The notes beneath the pieces were generated by a model. That model was not told the DNA's origin, did no database searches, and saw only the letters and a program-made list of their open reading frames with translations. Shown piece after piece: positions 1-6,861 of a DNA stretch of 12,509 nt. The position numbers were made by a program, and so were the translations under genes. The stretch covers positions 1-12,509 of the forward strand of contig JAKBCE010000068.1 of NCBI GenBank assembly GCA_021808195.1, in the 5' to 3' direction. Within the stretch, counting starts at the first letter, position 1, and each line of letters starts with the position of its first letter. The stretch is from Pseudomonadota bacterium. GTDB lineage: Bacteria > Pseudomonadota > Gammaproteobacteria > Steroidobacterales > Steroidobacteraceae.

Positions 1-415
1 TCGGCAGCACGAAGTGATTGAAGTAATCCACTGCGCGCATCTTCGCCTTGTTCTCGCGGCCCATCGGAAAAATCACCTCACGCTCGGCGGAGCCGTCGAT
101 CTTGGCCTTATCGAGCGTCTTGACGAAGGCGATCGTCTTGGCGATCCGCGCTTTCAGTTCTGCCATCGTCTGCTCGGTGTCATCGTGTTTGGGGGGCTCG
201 ATCCCGGCGAGCCGTGCGCCACCGTTCTTGGCCGCGTCGCAGGCGATCTGCACCTGCCGGGTGAACGGGAACATGTCCGGGAACAGCCGCGTGTTGAGCA
301 GTATCGCCGCATCGATCCTCTTCGCTGCGGCATAGGCTTCCGCCTTGTCGAGCATCGAGGAGAGTGCGTTGAGTCCGATCTCGAACGATGAGAGCGCTGC
401 GTTTGACATCGACAT
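1..415 (-). CDS. DUF1993 family protein (partial, C-terminus outside window)
   Basis: Reading leftwards from an ATG at 415-413, an uninterrupted frame of 138 codons runs off the left edge. It begins MSMSNAALSSFEIGLNALS and contains LLNTRLFPDMFPFTRQVQIA, a run of Lys/Ala-rich helix and, near the edge, DYFNHFVLP, which I recognise as the pattern of the DUF1993 family. These are small cytoplasmic helical-bundle proteins, related as far as I recall to the DinB/YfiT fold, and no reaction is established for them. A second ATG lies two codons downstream; the upstream one is preferred because GAGG sits about 8 bases before it. The gene is divergent from the broken tetR gene at 667, the usual layout of a regulator beside its target, so the regulator may have controlled it. 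The part seen is intact, unlike the two genes to its right. Family assignment is fairly sure; function is unknown. Confidence 0.8.
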   Translation of the reverse strand, partial: MSMSNAALSSFEIGLNALSSMLDKAEAYAAAKRIDAAILLNTRLFPDMFPFTRQVQIACDAAKNGGARLAGIEPPKHDDTEQTMAELKARIAKTIAFVKTLDKAKIDGSAEREVIFPMGRENKAKMRAVDYFNHFVLP

Positions 416-666
416 GAAGTGACCTCGTTGTGCAATGCGTGATGGGGAATGCCACGGGTGCCGCCCGTGCTCCAGAACGGGCGAGGCTCGTGTCGCTGCG
501 TAAATGATGCCTTTGCAGATGTGACGCTTCCGTGCATCCTGCGACGAGCCGAGGCGACGCTGCGACAGTGGTCGTCTCGCGCTTCAGTTATGGAACGGTC
601 GTTATAGAATCGCATGGCCGCGCCGGGACGGCAAGGCGCGCGCAGCATCTTCCGACAACTGGTGCC
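416..666. other. Divergent intergenic region between DUF1993 gene and tetR
   Basis: No coding frame with family resemblance is seen here. The stretch holds a short perfect hairpin (CACGGG at 453-458 with CCCGTG at 464-469, five-base loop) close to the start of the DUF1993 gene, so it would lie in that gene's leader or promoter. Nearer tetR is an AT-richer element, described separately. Confidence 0.6.
588..609. promoter_or_regulatory. Candidate TetR-type operator overlapping a weak -10 box
   Basis: A 22-base imperfect inverted repeat with core AACG-GT-CGTT (594-603) and seven of ten base pairs matching lies about 57 bases before the tetR ATG. It overlaps TATAGA (603-608), a plausible -10 hexamer for rightward transcription; no good -35 hexamer is seen. 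TetR regulators commonly bind palindromes of this size in the gap between themselves and a divergent target. The assignment rests on position and symmetry only. Confidence 0.35.
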
Positions 667-1251
667 ATGGCAAGACCTAGAGAATTCGACCCGGATGTGG
701 TTCGTGCGGCGTCGCTGCTTCTGGATGCGTGGATACGAGGCGACCTCGATCACAGATGTGCTCGCGCAGAACGGCATCACCACTGCCAGTCTCTACAATG
801 CGTTCGGTGACAAAGAGGCGCTGTTCCGTAGCGCGCTAGAGCATCAGATCGAGACCGGCATCAATGCGCGTCTGCAGCGCTTCGAGGCGCTGCCGCGACG
901 GCATGCGATCGAGGCGTTCGTCGCCGACATCGTCCAGCGCTCGCTCACGGACCCGGATCGCAAGGGATGCATGGTGGTGAACACTGCGCTCGAACTTGCC
1001 CCGCGCGATGAGCAGGTTCGCACCGTAATCACGGCGGTCTTCGAGCGCGTCGAGTCGTTCTTCCTGCGGTGCATACGGACCGGCCAGTCGGACGGCACCA
1101 TCAATGCTGCGCTCGGTCCGTGCAACCTCGCCCGTAACCTTACGGCAGTCCTGATGGGGTTGCGCGTGCTGGCGCGCGCGTGCCCGGAGAAGGCCTTGCT
1201 CGAGGTGCGATCGCACCGGTGCTGGCGTTACTCGAGCCGACCGGCAGATGA
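667..1251 (+). pseudogene. TetR/AcrR-family regulator, broken by two frameshifts
   Basis: The natural start is ATG at 667 (MARPREFDPDVVRAAS, a typical TetR N-terminus). Around 710-735 the homology moves to the next frame (+1), which continues FWMRGYEATSITDVL, then the helix-turn-helix portion ITTASLYNAFGDKEALF, and then a ligand-domain-like helical part with RKGCMVVNTALEL. Near 1205-1210 it returns to the first frame, giving IAPVLALLEPTGR and a stop at 1249-1251. The restored length, about 194 residues, is normal for the family. The first junction fits loss of two bases or gain of one; the second fits loss of one base, so the net shift is zero. Whether these are true mutations or base errors cannot be told here. 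As written, no single frame gives a complete regulator. No strong ribosome-binding site precedes the ATG. Probable former targets are the divergent DUF1993 gene and doxX. Confidence 0.8.
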
Positions 1252-1298
1252 ATGCCGCCGTGGCGCGTTCCCGGGCTTCACTTCCTGATGAGGTTCAT

Positions 1299-1690
1299 AT
1301 GACATCCGCGTCGCTGAGGAAACTCGAGATCTCACCGCTGCCGCTCCCGGTCGCGTGGTCCGCGATCCCGCCGCGGCTCATCGTCGGGTTTGGCTTCATC
1401 CAGCACGGCTGGGCGACACTGATGCACGGCCCAGAGGTATTCATCGCGATTCTCCATGCCATCGGCGTGCCCTGGCCGCACGTGCTGGGCTGGGCCACGA
1501 TCGTTGTGGAGTTGACCGGCGGGACGCTCATTCTGTTCGGCGCGCTGGTGCCGGCGACCGTGCGCACTTCGGGTGGCCGGGTTATGAGACCGACTTGCTG
1601 AACATCGCCGGTCTTCTGGCGCCGCGTCTGGCCGGTGCCGGACCCTTGTCCATCGACGGTGCGCTAAGGAAACGGTTCGCCCGGGGGTGA
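1299..1690 (+). pseudogene. DoxX-family membrane protein, internal deletion and frame change
   Basis: The ATG at 1299 has AGG about six bases upstream. The first frame gives MTSASLRKLEIS, then LIVGFGFIQHGWATLMHGPE, AILHAIGVPWPH and ELTGGTLILFGALVPATV, which match the first two membrane helices of DoxX-family proteins (small quinone- or thiol-linked inner-membrane proteins with four helices). The family normally then has a third helix and a conserved loop; here the sequence passes at about 1555-1562 straight into another frame with AHFGWPGYETDLLNIAGLL, the start of the last helix, ending at TGA 1688-1690. About 35-40 residues are missing compared with my memory of the family, and the frame differs across the join. 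Read as written, translation would stop at 1601 after a shifted tail. The gene starts 48 bases after the tetR stop, so the two probably formed one unit. Confidence 0.75.
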
Positions 1691-1921
1691 ACGCGCGTCG
1701 TGATGTCGGCGCGCCGCTGATCGGCCAGACGGCCAGAGACTTGCCGGGTCACGCGGCACATCGGGGCGTCGGCGGCGTTGCTCTGCATTGCGCCGCTGAG
1801 GTCATTACAATGGCGCCGGGGAGAGCTTCTGGCAGCGGTTTGCGGCGGGGGTTGCGCGGGCGTTCGGTTGCCCGGGGCGTATCGCTGCGGGCGCGGCCAC
1901 CTTCATAGAGAGGATGGCGGG
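1691..1921 (+). other. Intergenic leader before galM-type gene
   Basis: No protein family is recognised in any frame; an in-frame extension of the next gene from a TTG at 1778 gives Arg/Gly-rich sequence and is not believed. The region contains a good -10 hexamer (listed separately). Most of it is GC-rich without clear repeats. Confidence 0.5.
1806..1811 (+). promoter_or_regulatory. Candidate -10 box for the epimerase gene
   Basis: TACAAT matches the sigma-70 -10 hexamer at five of six positions and stands out in the GC-rich leader. It would give a 5' leader of about 100 bases. No convincing -35 hexamer is found at 16-18 bases upstream, so an activator would probably be needed if it is real. 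Confidence 0.3.
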
Positions 1922-3085
1922 ATGCGACACATGTACTACGCCGTGGCGGCCACGGCACTCCTGGGGGCTTTCGGAACGCAGACGAGTTACGCCGTGACGG
2001 CGGCGAAAGCGGTCTTCGGACACCTGCCGGATGGCAGAGCCGTGTATGCGGTTACGCTACGCAATCGGCAGGGGATCACGGTTCGGCTGCTGACGTATGG
2101 CGCTCGCGTGCAGGAAATCCTCACGCCGGATCGCAACGGGCACTTCGCCGACGTTGCGCTCGGCTACCGCACGCTGCGCGGCTATCTCAGCAAGGCCGAC
2201 CCATACTTCGGCGCCAGCGTCGGGCGGTTCGCGAACCGGATCGCCAAGGGCCGCTTCACGCTGAATGGTCACACCTATCAGCTGCCCATCAACGACGGTC
2301 CGAATTCGTTGCACGGCGGCACGAAGGGGTTCGACCGGCGGTTGTGGACGGTGCTCGCCGTCCACAGCGGCCCGTCACTCGGCAGCGTCACGATGCGCTA
2401 CGTCAGCCCGAACGGTCAGGAGGGCTATCCCGGCACGCTCACTGCGACGGTGACCTACGCGCTCTCGAACCGCGACCAGCTCTTCATCCGGTATCGGGCC
2501 ACGACCAATGCCCCGACCATCGTGAACCTCAGCAACCACACCTACTGGAACCTTTCGGGCGAAGGCTCCGGCAGTATCCTCAATGAGCGACTCATGATTC
2601 CGGCCGCGGACATCACGCCGACAGATGCGACACAGATCCCGACGGGCGTCATCCGGCCCGTGGCAGGCACACCGTTCGACTTCCGCACGTCCAAGGCCAT
2701 CGGGCGCGACATTCTCGACGGCCACTCGCGCCAGCTGGTCTTCGGCCGCGGCTACGACATGAACTGGGTGTTCGGCCGCACGCCCATTGCCGGATTGCGC
2801 CTGATGGCGCGGATCGTCGACCCGGCCTCGGGTCGCGTGCTCACGTTGCAGTCGAACCAGCCCGGACTGCAGTTCTACAGCGGCAATTTCCTCAACGGCA
2901 CGATCGTGGGCACCTCCGGGCACATCTATCGGCAGGGCGATGCATTCGTGCTCGAGCCACAGATCTTCCCGGACACGCCGAATCACCCGAATTTCGGCTC
3001 GGCGCGGCTGAACCCCGGACAGGTCTACCGCAACACCATCGCGTATACCTTCTCGACCACGCCGGCCGTCGTAGCGAGACGGTAA
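1922..3085 (+). CDS. galM: Exported aldose 1-epimerase (galactose mutarotase family)
   Basis: Interconverts the alpha and beta anomers of aldoses such as galactose or glucose. From ATG 1922, preceded by AGAGAGG, the product has 387 residues. Residues 1-24 look like a signal peptide (basic start, Ala/Leu core, cleavage after SYA), so it should work in the periplasm; cytoplasmic GalM lacks this. Family motifs follow in order: GRFANRIAKG (101-110) supplying the sugar-binding Asn/Arg, NSLHGG (128-133) with His131, LSNHTYWNL (203-211) with the catalytic acid His206, Asp279 in GYDMNWVF, and EPQIFPDTPN (345-354) with the catalytic base Glu345. All key residues are present and the length is usual for exported members. 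A strong hairpin follows the stop. The neighbouring dgoA-symporter cluster suggests it supplies the right anomer for uptake of galactose or a related sugar. Family call very sure; substrate inferred. Confidence 0.93.
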   Translation: MRHMYYAVAATALLGAFGTQTSYAVTAAKAVFGHLPDGRAVYAVTLRNRQGITVRLLTYGARVQEILTPDRNGHFADVALGYRTLRGYLSKADPYFGASVGRFANRIAKGRFTLNGHTYQLPINDGPNSLHGGTKGFDRRLWTVLAVHSGPSLGSVTMRYVSPNGQEGYPGTLTATVTYALSNRDQLFIRYRATTNAPTIVNLSNHTYWNLSGEGSGSILNERLMIPAADITPTDATQIPTGVIRPVAGTPFDFRTSKAIGRDILDGHSRQLVFGRGYDMNWVFGRTPIAGLRLMARIVDPASGRVLTLQSNQPGLQFYSGNFLNGTIVGTSGHIYRQGDAFVLEPQIFPDTPNHPNFGSARLNPGQVYRNTIAYTFSTTPAVVARR

Positions 3086-3091
3086 GGCACG

Positions 3092-3124
3092 CAGGACGGC
3101 CGGGCCTTCGGCCCGGCCGTCCTG
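3092..3124 (+). terminator. Perfect 15-bp hairpin after the epimerase gene
   Basis: Seven bases after the TAA, 3092-3106 pairs without mismatch with 3110-3124 around a TTC loop. The stem is almost all G/C. No run of T follows, so it is not a textbook intrinsic terminator; it may still stop transcription or protect the mRNA 3' end. It separates galM from the dgoA cluster. Confidence 0.6.
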
Positions 3125-3169
3125 GCGGCGGTCGGACGGTGCGGCTCGCGGCACGCAGGGGGCAGACTT

Positions 3170-3197
3170 TTGATCTAAAGCAGATTAATCTTATGAA
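3170..3197 (+). promoter_or_regulatory. Candidate sigma-70 promoter of dgoA-symporter cluster
   Basis: TTGATC (3170-3175) and TATGAA (3192-3197) lie 16 bases apart, each matching the consensus at four of six positions. They sit in the only AT-rich island of the intergenic region, downstream of the galM hairpin. Confidence 0.45.
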
Positions 3198-3201
3198 TAA
3201 G
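3182..3201. promoter_or_regulatory. Candidate operator: two overlapping palindromes
   Basis: AGATTAATCT (3182-3191) is a perfect 10-base palindrome and CTTAT-GA-ATAAG (3190-3201) a perfect inverted repeat with a two-base centre. They lie in the spacer and across the -10 box of the candidate promoter, where a repressor would block RNA polymerase. The binding regulator is unknown and no obvious sugar repressor gene is in the window. Confidence 0.4.
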
Positions 3202-3345
3202 ACAGGGGCAGTTCTCCGGTACACCGGATTCCCGCCGTCCTTTCCAAGCCGTCGCGGTGAACGCTCGCCGTGAGAGCGCTCGGAGCGTGCCGCGCGGGGT
3301 CCGTTGAGCCGCGCACGACGCTGCGGATATTGCAGGGGTCATGAC

Positions 3346-3990
3346 ATGACGATGAAACATGGGGCCGGCGCGGCTACCCCGCCGGTGATCGCCATCCTCC
3401 GCGGCGTGACGCCGGCCGACGCGATCGACATCGGCGCTGCGCTGATCGACAGTGGGATCCGCATGCTCGAGGTGCCGCTGAATTCCCCGCAGCCGCTCGA
3501 GAGCATCGCGCGGCTGACCCGCACGTTTGGCGAGCAGGCACTGATCGGCGCCGGCACCGTGCTCACGGTGCGGGACGTAGAGGACGTCGCTGCCGCCGGC
3601 GCGCGGCTCGTGGTCTCGCCGAATACTGATCCGCAGGTCATCCGGCGGACGGTGGAACTGGGGCTCGACAGCTTTCCAGGGTTTTTCACCGCCAGCGAAG
3701 CGTTCACGGCACTCGGAGCCGGCGCCAGGCAGCTGAAGCTTTTCCCGGCCCTCACCGTCGGCACGGCCTATCTGAAGGCATTGCGCGAAATTCTGCCCCG
3801 CACGGCCGGCGTTTGGGCGGTCGGCGGCACTGGCGCACATGATCTGGCCGACTGGCTCGAAGCCGGCGCCGCCGGTATTGGCGTCGGCGGCGCGCTTTAC
3901 AAGGCCGGAGATGCCGCGCCCGTCGTGCGCGAACGCGCGCAGGCCCTGCATGCGGCCTGGGCGCGACATCTGGCGGCCCGGCGCGCCTGA
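3346..3990 (+). CDS. dgoA: 2-dehydro-3-deoxy-6-phosphogalactonate aldolase
   Basis: Class I aldolase of the KDPG/KHG family; splits 2-dehydro-3-deoxy-6-phosphogalactonate into pyruvate and glyceraldehyde 3-phosphate, the last step of the De Ley-Doudoroff galactose/galactonate route, in the cytoplasm. The 214-residue product shows IAILRG (15-20, Arg19), LEVPLNSPQPLESI (41-54, Glu42) where the NSP signature is typical of the galactonate rather than the gluconate enzyme, LIGAGTVL (66-73), the Schiff-base Lys131 in LKLFPA, and a phosphate-binding Gly-rich stretch AVGGTGAHDLADW. Length and residues are all normal. The ATG at 3346 has AGGGG upstream; a second ATG two codons on is possible, and the 3304 TTG start is rejected because it adds a non-conserved Arg-rich tail. 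The symporter gene starts 10 bases after the stop, so they are co-transcribed. No kinase or dehydratase is adjacent. Confidence 0.93.
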   Translation: MTMKHGAGAATPPVIAILRGVTPADAIDIGAALIDSGIRMLEVPLNSPQPLESIARLTRTFGEQALIGAGTVLTVRDVEDVAAAGARLVVSPNTDPQVIRRTVELGLDSFPGFFTASEAFTALGAGARQLKLFPALTVGTAYLKALREILPRTAGVWAVGGTGAHDLADWLEAGAAGIGVGGALYKAGDAAPVVRERAQALHAAWARHLAARRA

Positions 3991-4000
3991 AGGGGCCGAC

Positions 4001-5704
4001 ATGCATCCGAAGGCGATCGACTGGATCATCATGGGCACCTATTTCGCGGTGGTGCTCGGCATCGGCGCGGCGCTGAAGCGCTCGATGCGCACCAGTACGG
4101 ACTTCTTCCTCTCGGGCCGTGCCATGCCGGCCTGGATCGCCGGGCTTGCGTTCATCTCGGCAAACCTCGGTGCACAGGAGGTCATCGGCATGGCCGCCTC
4201 GGGCGCCAAGTACGGCATGGCCACGAGTCAGTTCTACTGGGTCGGCGCAATCCCGGCGATGGTGTTCCTCGGGGTGTTCATGATGCCGTTCTACTACGGC
4301 TCGCGCGCCCGTTCGGTACCGGAGTACCTGAAGCTGCGTTTCGATGAGAAGACCCGGGGGCTGAACGCCATCACGTTCGCGGTGATGACGGTGTTCTCCT
4401 CCGGGATCTCCCTGTACGCGCTCGCGCTGTTGCTGCGACTGCTGCTCGGCTGGGACTTCAATACGAGCGTATCGCTCTCGGCGCTGATCGTGCTGGTGTA
4501 CATCTTCCTCGGCGGGCTGACCTCGGCGATCTACAACGAGGTGCTGCAGTTCTTCCTCATCGTCTTTGGATTCGCCCCCCTGGTGCTGATCGGCCTGAAG
4601 GACGTCGGCGGCTGGCAGGGCCTCGTCGCCGGCCTGCACACGGTGGCACGCGCGCGCGGCTTCGCGCCAGATGCGTGGCTGAGTACCTGGGGCGTGATGG
4701 GCAGCCCGCATGAGAACCCGATGGGCATCGATTGGTTCAGCATGGCCATGGGGCTCGGGTTCGTGCTCTCTTTCGGCTACTGGTGCACGGATTTTCTGGT
4801 CGTGCAGCGGGCGCTCTCGGCCGAATCGATGGACTCGGCACGGCGCACGCCGCTCATCGCCGCGATTCCGAAGATGCTGTTCCCTTTCCTGGTGATCCTG
4901 CCGGGCATGATCGCCATTGCCGCCACCGTGCACGGCGGGGCGAGTGGATTGACGCTGCCGCGCCAGGCCGATGGACGCCTCAACTACAACATGGTCGTCC
5001 CGCTGATGTTGGGGCGATACTTCCCGAACGGCATGCTCGGGCTCGGCCTGACGGCGCTGATGGCGAGTTTCATGACCGGCATGGCGGGCAACGTCACGGC
5101 CTTCAATACGGTGTGGACCTACGACATCTACCAGGCGTACCTGCGCCCCGAGGCCTCTGATGCGCACTACCTCACGGTCGGTCGTGTGGCGACCGTGGTC
5201 GGGATCGCGCTCTCGGTCGCAGCGGCCTACGTGACCAGTCGATTCAACAACATCATGGACCTGCTGCAACTGCTGTTCGCGTTCGTGAATGCGCCGCTGT
5301 TCGCCACGTTCCTGCTCGGCATGTTCTGGAAGCGCGCCAGCGGACACGGTGCGTTCGCGGGACTGCTGGCCGGAACCGCGGCGGCGGCCGTGCACCACGG
5401 GCTGACGCTGCCGGCGGGCGCCGCCCCTGGCATCAAGGGCGGCTGGATCGCCGTGATGCATCTGTATCCGAGTCCGATGGCGCAGAACTTCTGGACCGCG
5501 ATCTATGCGTTCAGCGTGTGCTTCCTGGTCACGGTCGGCGTCAGTCTCGCCACCCGGCCGCGGACCGAGCGGGATCTCGTCGGGCTGGTGTATTCGCTCA
5601 CGCCGCGCCAGTCCGCCGGTGCGGCCCGCTGGTACCGCCGCCCGGCCGTGCTCGGGGCGTGTGTTCTCGGCGCCGCCGTGGTGCTCAACTTGCTGTTCTG
5701 GTGA
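4001..5704 (+). CDS. Sodium:solute symporter (SSS/SGLT family), probable sugar transporter
   Basis: Inner-membrane carrier that couples solute uptake to the sodium gradient. The ATG at 4001 follows AAGGGG closely; the frame is open upstream but overlaps dgoA. The 567-residue product has about 14 hydrophobic helices, starting with IDWIIMGTYFAVVLGIGAAL. Family marks include DFFLSGRAMPAWIAGLAF before helix 2, ISANLGAQEVIGMAASGA at the unwound first core helix, RARSVPEYLKLRFD, GGLTSAIYNEVLQFF, and MTGMAGNVTAFNTVWTYDIYQ in the helix that carries sodium ligands. The length fits the SGLT-like branch. It lies between dgoA and a small membrane-protein gene with 10- and 6-base gaps, so an operon is clear. 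Galactose, galactonate or a galactoside is the likely cargo by context; the sequence alone does not fix it. Confidence 0.9.
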   Translation: MHPKAIDWIIMGTYFAVVLGIGAALKRSMRTSTDFFLSGRAMPAWIAGLAFISANLGAQEVIGMAASGAKYGMATSQFYWVGAIPAMVFLGVFMMPFYYGSRARSVPEYLKLRFDEKTRGLNAITFAVMTVFSSGISLYALALLLRLLLGWDFNTSVSLSALIVLVYIFLGGLTSAIYNEVLQFFLIVFGFAPLVLIGLKDVGGWQGLVAGLHTVARARGFAPDAWLSTWGVMGSPHENPMGIDWFSMAMGLGFVLSFGYWCTDFLVVQRALSAESMDSARRTPLIAAIPKMLFPFLVILPGMIAIAATVHGGASGLTLPRQADGRLNYNMVVPLMLGRYFPNGMLGLGLTALMASFMTGMAGNVTAFNTVWTYDIYQAYLRPEASDAHYLTVGRVATVVGIALSVAAAYVTSRFNNIMDLLQLLFAFVNAPLFATFLLGMFWKRASGHGAFAGLLAGTAAAAVHHGLTLPAGAAPGIKGGWIAVMHLYPSPMAQNFWTAIYAFSVCFLVTVGVSLATRPRTERDLVGLVYSLTPRQSAGAARWYRRPAVLGACVLGAAVVLNLLFW

Positions 5705-5710
5705 GGCCTC

Positions 5711-5908
5711 ATGGGACTCGACATCCGCATCCCGGTCGGCGCCCTGTTCAGTCTGCTCGGCCTGCTGCTCGCCGGGTACGGCCTGCACGGCGGGGCCGCG
5801 CTCGCCCAGCGCTCGCTCGGCATCAACATCGACCTGTGGTGGGGCGTGGTGATGACTGTGTTCGGTGCGGTCATGCTGCTGTTGGCGTGGCGCGCACGCA
5901 GCCGCTGA
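5711..5908 (+). CDS. Small two-helix membrane protein linked to the symporter
   Basis: A 65-residue protein starting at ATG 5711, six bases after the symporter stop, with GAGG (inside the stop region) as a close ribosome-binding site. It has two hydrophobic helices, roughly residues 8-24 (VGALFSLLGLLLAGYGL) and 43-61, joined by a loop with GINIDLWWG, and a basic end RARSR. The pattern suggests both helices span the inner membrane, with the Arg-rich tail inside. I do not know a named family for it; I have the impression that similar short proteins follow symporter genes elsewhere. By analogy with YjcH next to the acetate symporter ActP, it may be an accessory subunit, but this is inference. 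Tight spacing and same strand argue strongly that it is translated with the transporter. Confidence 0.75.
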   Translation: MGLDIRIPVGALFSLLGLLLAGYGLHGGAALAQRSLGINIDLWWGVVMTVFGAVMLLLAWRARSR

Positions 5909-5926
5909 GGGGCCGCGATCGGCGTG

Positions 5927-6829
5927 TCAGGGCGCCCCGTCGGTCCGCGCATAGCGGCCCGGGGACATGCCGACCCGCCTAGCGAATGCCACGCTGAACG
6001 TGCTCGCGGACCGGTACCCGAGCTGTTGGGCAATTTCGGTGATGCCGAGTTCGCGCCGGCGAAGCCACTGCTTCGCCTTGGCCATGCGCCAGGTGAGCAG
6101 GTAGTCCATCGGGGCGGTGCCGACCGCCTGGCTGAAGCGCTCAAAGAACGCCGAGCGCGACAATGCCGCCGTCGCGGCAAGCTGCGCCACCGTCCAGGGC
6201 CGGCCGGGGTGCTCGTGCATCTGGCGCAAGGCGGCGGCGAGGCGCGGATCGCCGAGGGCGCGCAGCAGCCCCGGTGATGCCGCAGTCGATGCGCTCGAGC
6301 GCAGCGCCTCGATCAGCAGCACCTCGAGCAGCCGGTTCAGGATCACGTCGCGGGCCGGACGTTGGGCACGGGATTCTTCGCTGACCCACTGCACCAATGC
6401 GCCGACCCGCGGCTCCCCGCGCACCAGGACCTGCTGTGGCAGCAGGGAGACGAGCAGTGCCGCATCCCGGGAGTGAAACACGCCATGTCCGACGATGAAG
6501 CGGGCGTCGGGGGGGCGGTCGGCGGGCCCGAACCGGTGCTCCCCGCTGGGCAGACGGACCGGGTCGCACGCCGTCGCGGCGTCCGGGGGTTCGATGCTGC
6601 GGACCGTGAACGCCTGTGCCGCCGGGATCAGGACGAAATCGCCCTCGATGAGCGTCAGCGGCTCGCGGCCGTTCACGGCCAGCACCGTCGAGCCCTCCAG
6701 GAGGGCGCAGAAAAAGGGATGCTCCGGTTCGGTCCGCTGCACCTGCCAGCGGCCTGCGGCGCTGACCTGCTTCGACAGTCGTACGCTCGGCCGCAGGAGC
6801 GTCACAATGTCGGCGAGAGGATCGATCAA
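5927..6829 (-). CDS. AraC-family regulator with cupin sensor domain
   Basis: A 300-residue transcription factor. The N-terminal part is a cupin-type effector domain of the Cupin_6 kind: it opens IDPLADIVTLLRPSV, and holds EHPFFCALLEGSTVLAVNG and EGDFVLIPAAQAFTV (about 35-75), followed by a helical linker. The C-terminal part has the two AraC helix-turn-helix units: WTVAQLAATAALSRSAFFERF (212-232) and ITEIAQQLGYRSASTFSVAF (263-282) ending with the conserved MSPGRYAR. Length and motifs are complete. The start is TTG at 6829, chosen because IDPLADI aligns with the usual beginning of the family; its ribosome-binding site is weak (GAGAG). The gene is divergent from the dehydrogenase at 6929, the common layout where such regulators control the neighbour. 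It ends 18 bases from the small transporter gene, tail to tail, so it is not part of the sugar operon. Confidence 0.9.
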   Translation of the reverse strand: MIDPLADIVTLLRPSVRLSKQVSAAGRWQVQRTEPEHPFFCALLEGSTVLAVNGREPLTLIEGDFVLIPAAQAFTVRSIEPPDAATACDPVRLPSGEHRFGPADRPPDARFIVGHGVFHSRDAALLVSLLPQQVLVRGEPRVGALVQWVSEESRAQRPARDVILNRLLEVLLIEALRSSASTAASPGLLRALGDPRLAAALRQMHEHPGRPWTVAQLAATAALSRSAFFERFSQAVGTAPMDYLLTWRMAKAKQWLRRRELGITEIAQQLGYRSASTFSVAFARRVGMSPGRYARTDGAP

Positions 6830-6833
6830 GGGC

Positions 6834-6861
6834 GGACTCTCTACAATGAAATATGGACTCT
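6834..6861. promoter_or_regulatory. Candidate AraC-family site: GGACTCT direct repeat, 21-bp period
   Basis: GGACTCT occurs at 6834-6840 and again at 6855-6861, exactly 21 bases apart, the spacing of the AraC I1-I2 half-sites and two turns of the helix, so both would face the same side of DNA. Further matches continue at scattered positions after each copy. It lies just upstream of the regulator's own start, within the 99-base gap shared with the dehydrogenase, suggesting autoregulation and control of the neighbour. Confidence 0.45.

Larger units (their letters stand above)
3125..3345 (+). other. Intergenic leader before the dgoA cluster
   Basis: No coding frame is recognised. The stretch from about 3168 to 3201 is clearly AT-richer than its surroundings and contains a candidate promoter and two palindromes (listed separately). 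From 3202 to the gene start it is GC-rich, giving a leader of about 140 bases with short GCTC/GAGC inverted segments around 3260-3300 but no recognised riboswitch. Confidence 0.5.

Noticed and set aside
700..740. Programmed ribosomal frameshift in tetR
   Set aside because: No slippery heptamer is seen, and a second shift back near 1208 would also be needed.
1778..1921. Upstream in-frame extension of the epimerase from TTG 1778
   Set aside because: It gives Arg/Gly-rich text, hides the signal peptide and includes the candidate -10 box; ATG 1922 has a strong ribosome-binding site.
2375..3154. A 259-codon minus-strand frame opposite galM
   Set aside because: Low-complexity Arg/Val/Ala-rich text; the plus strand carries every catalytic motif of the epimerase.
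3752..5788. A 678-codon open frame on the minus strand opposite dgoA and the symporter gene
   Set aside because: Its product is Arg/His/Glu/Gln-rich with no family pattern and it mirrors a clear transporter gene; long antisense frames are common in GC-rich DNA.
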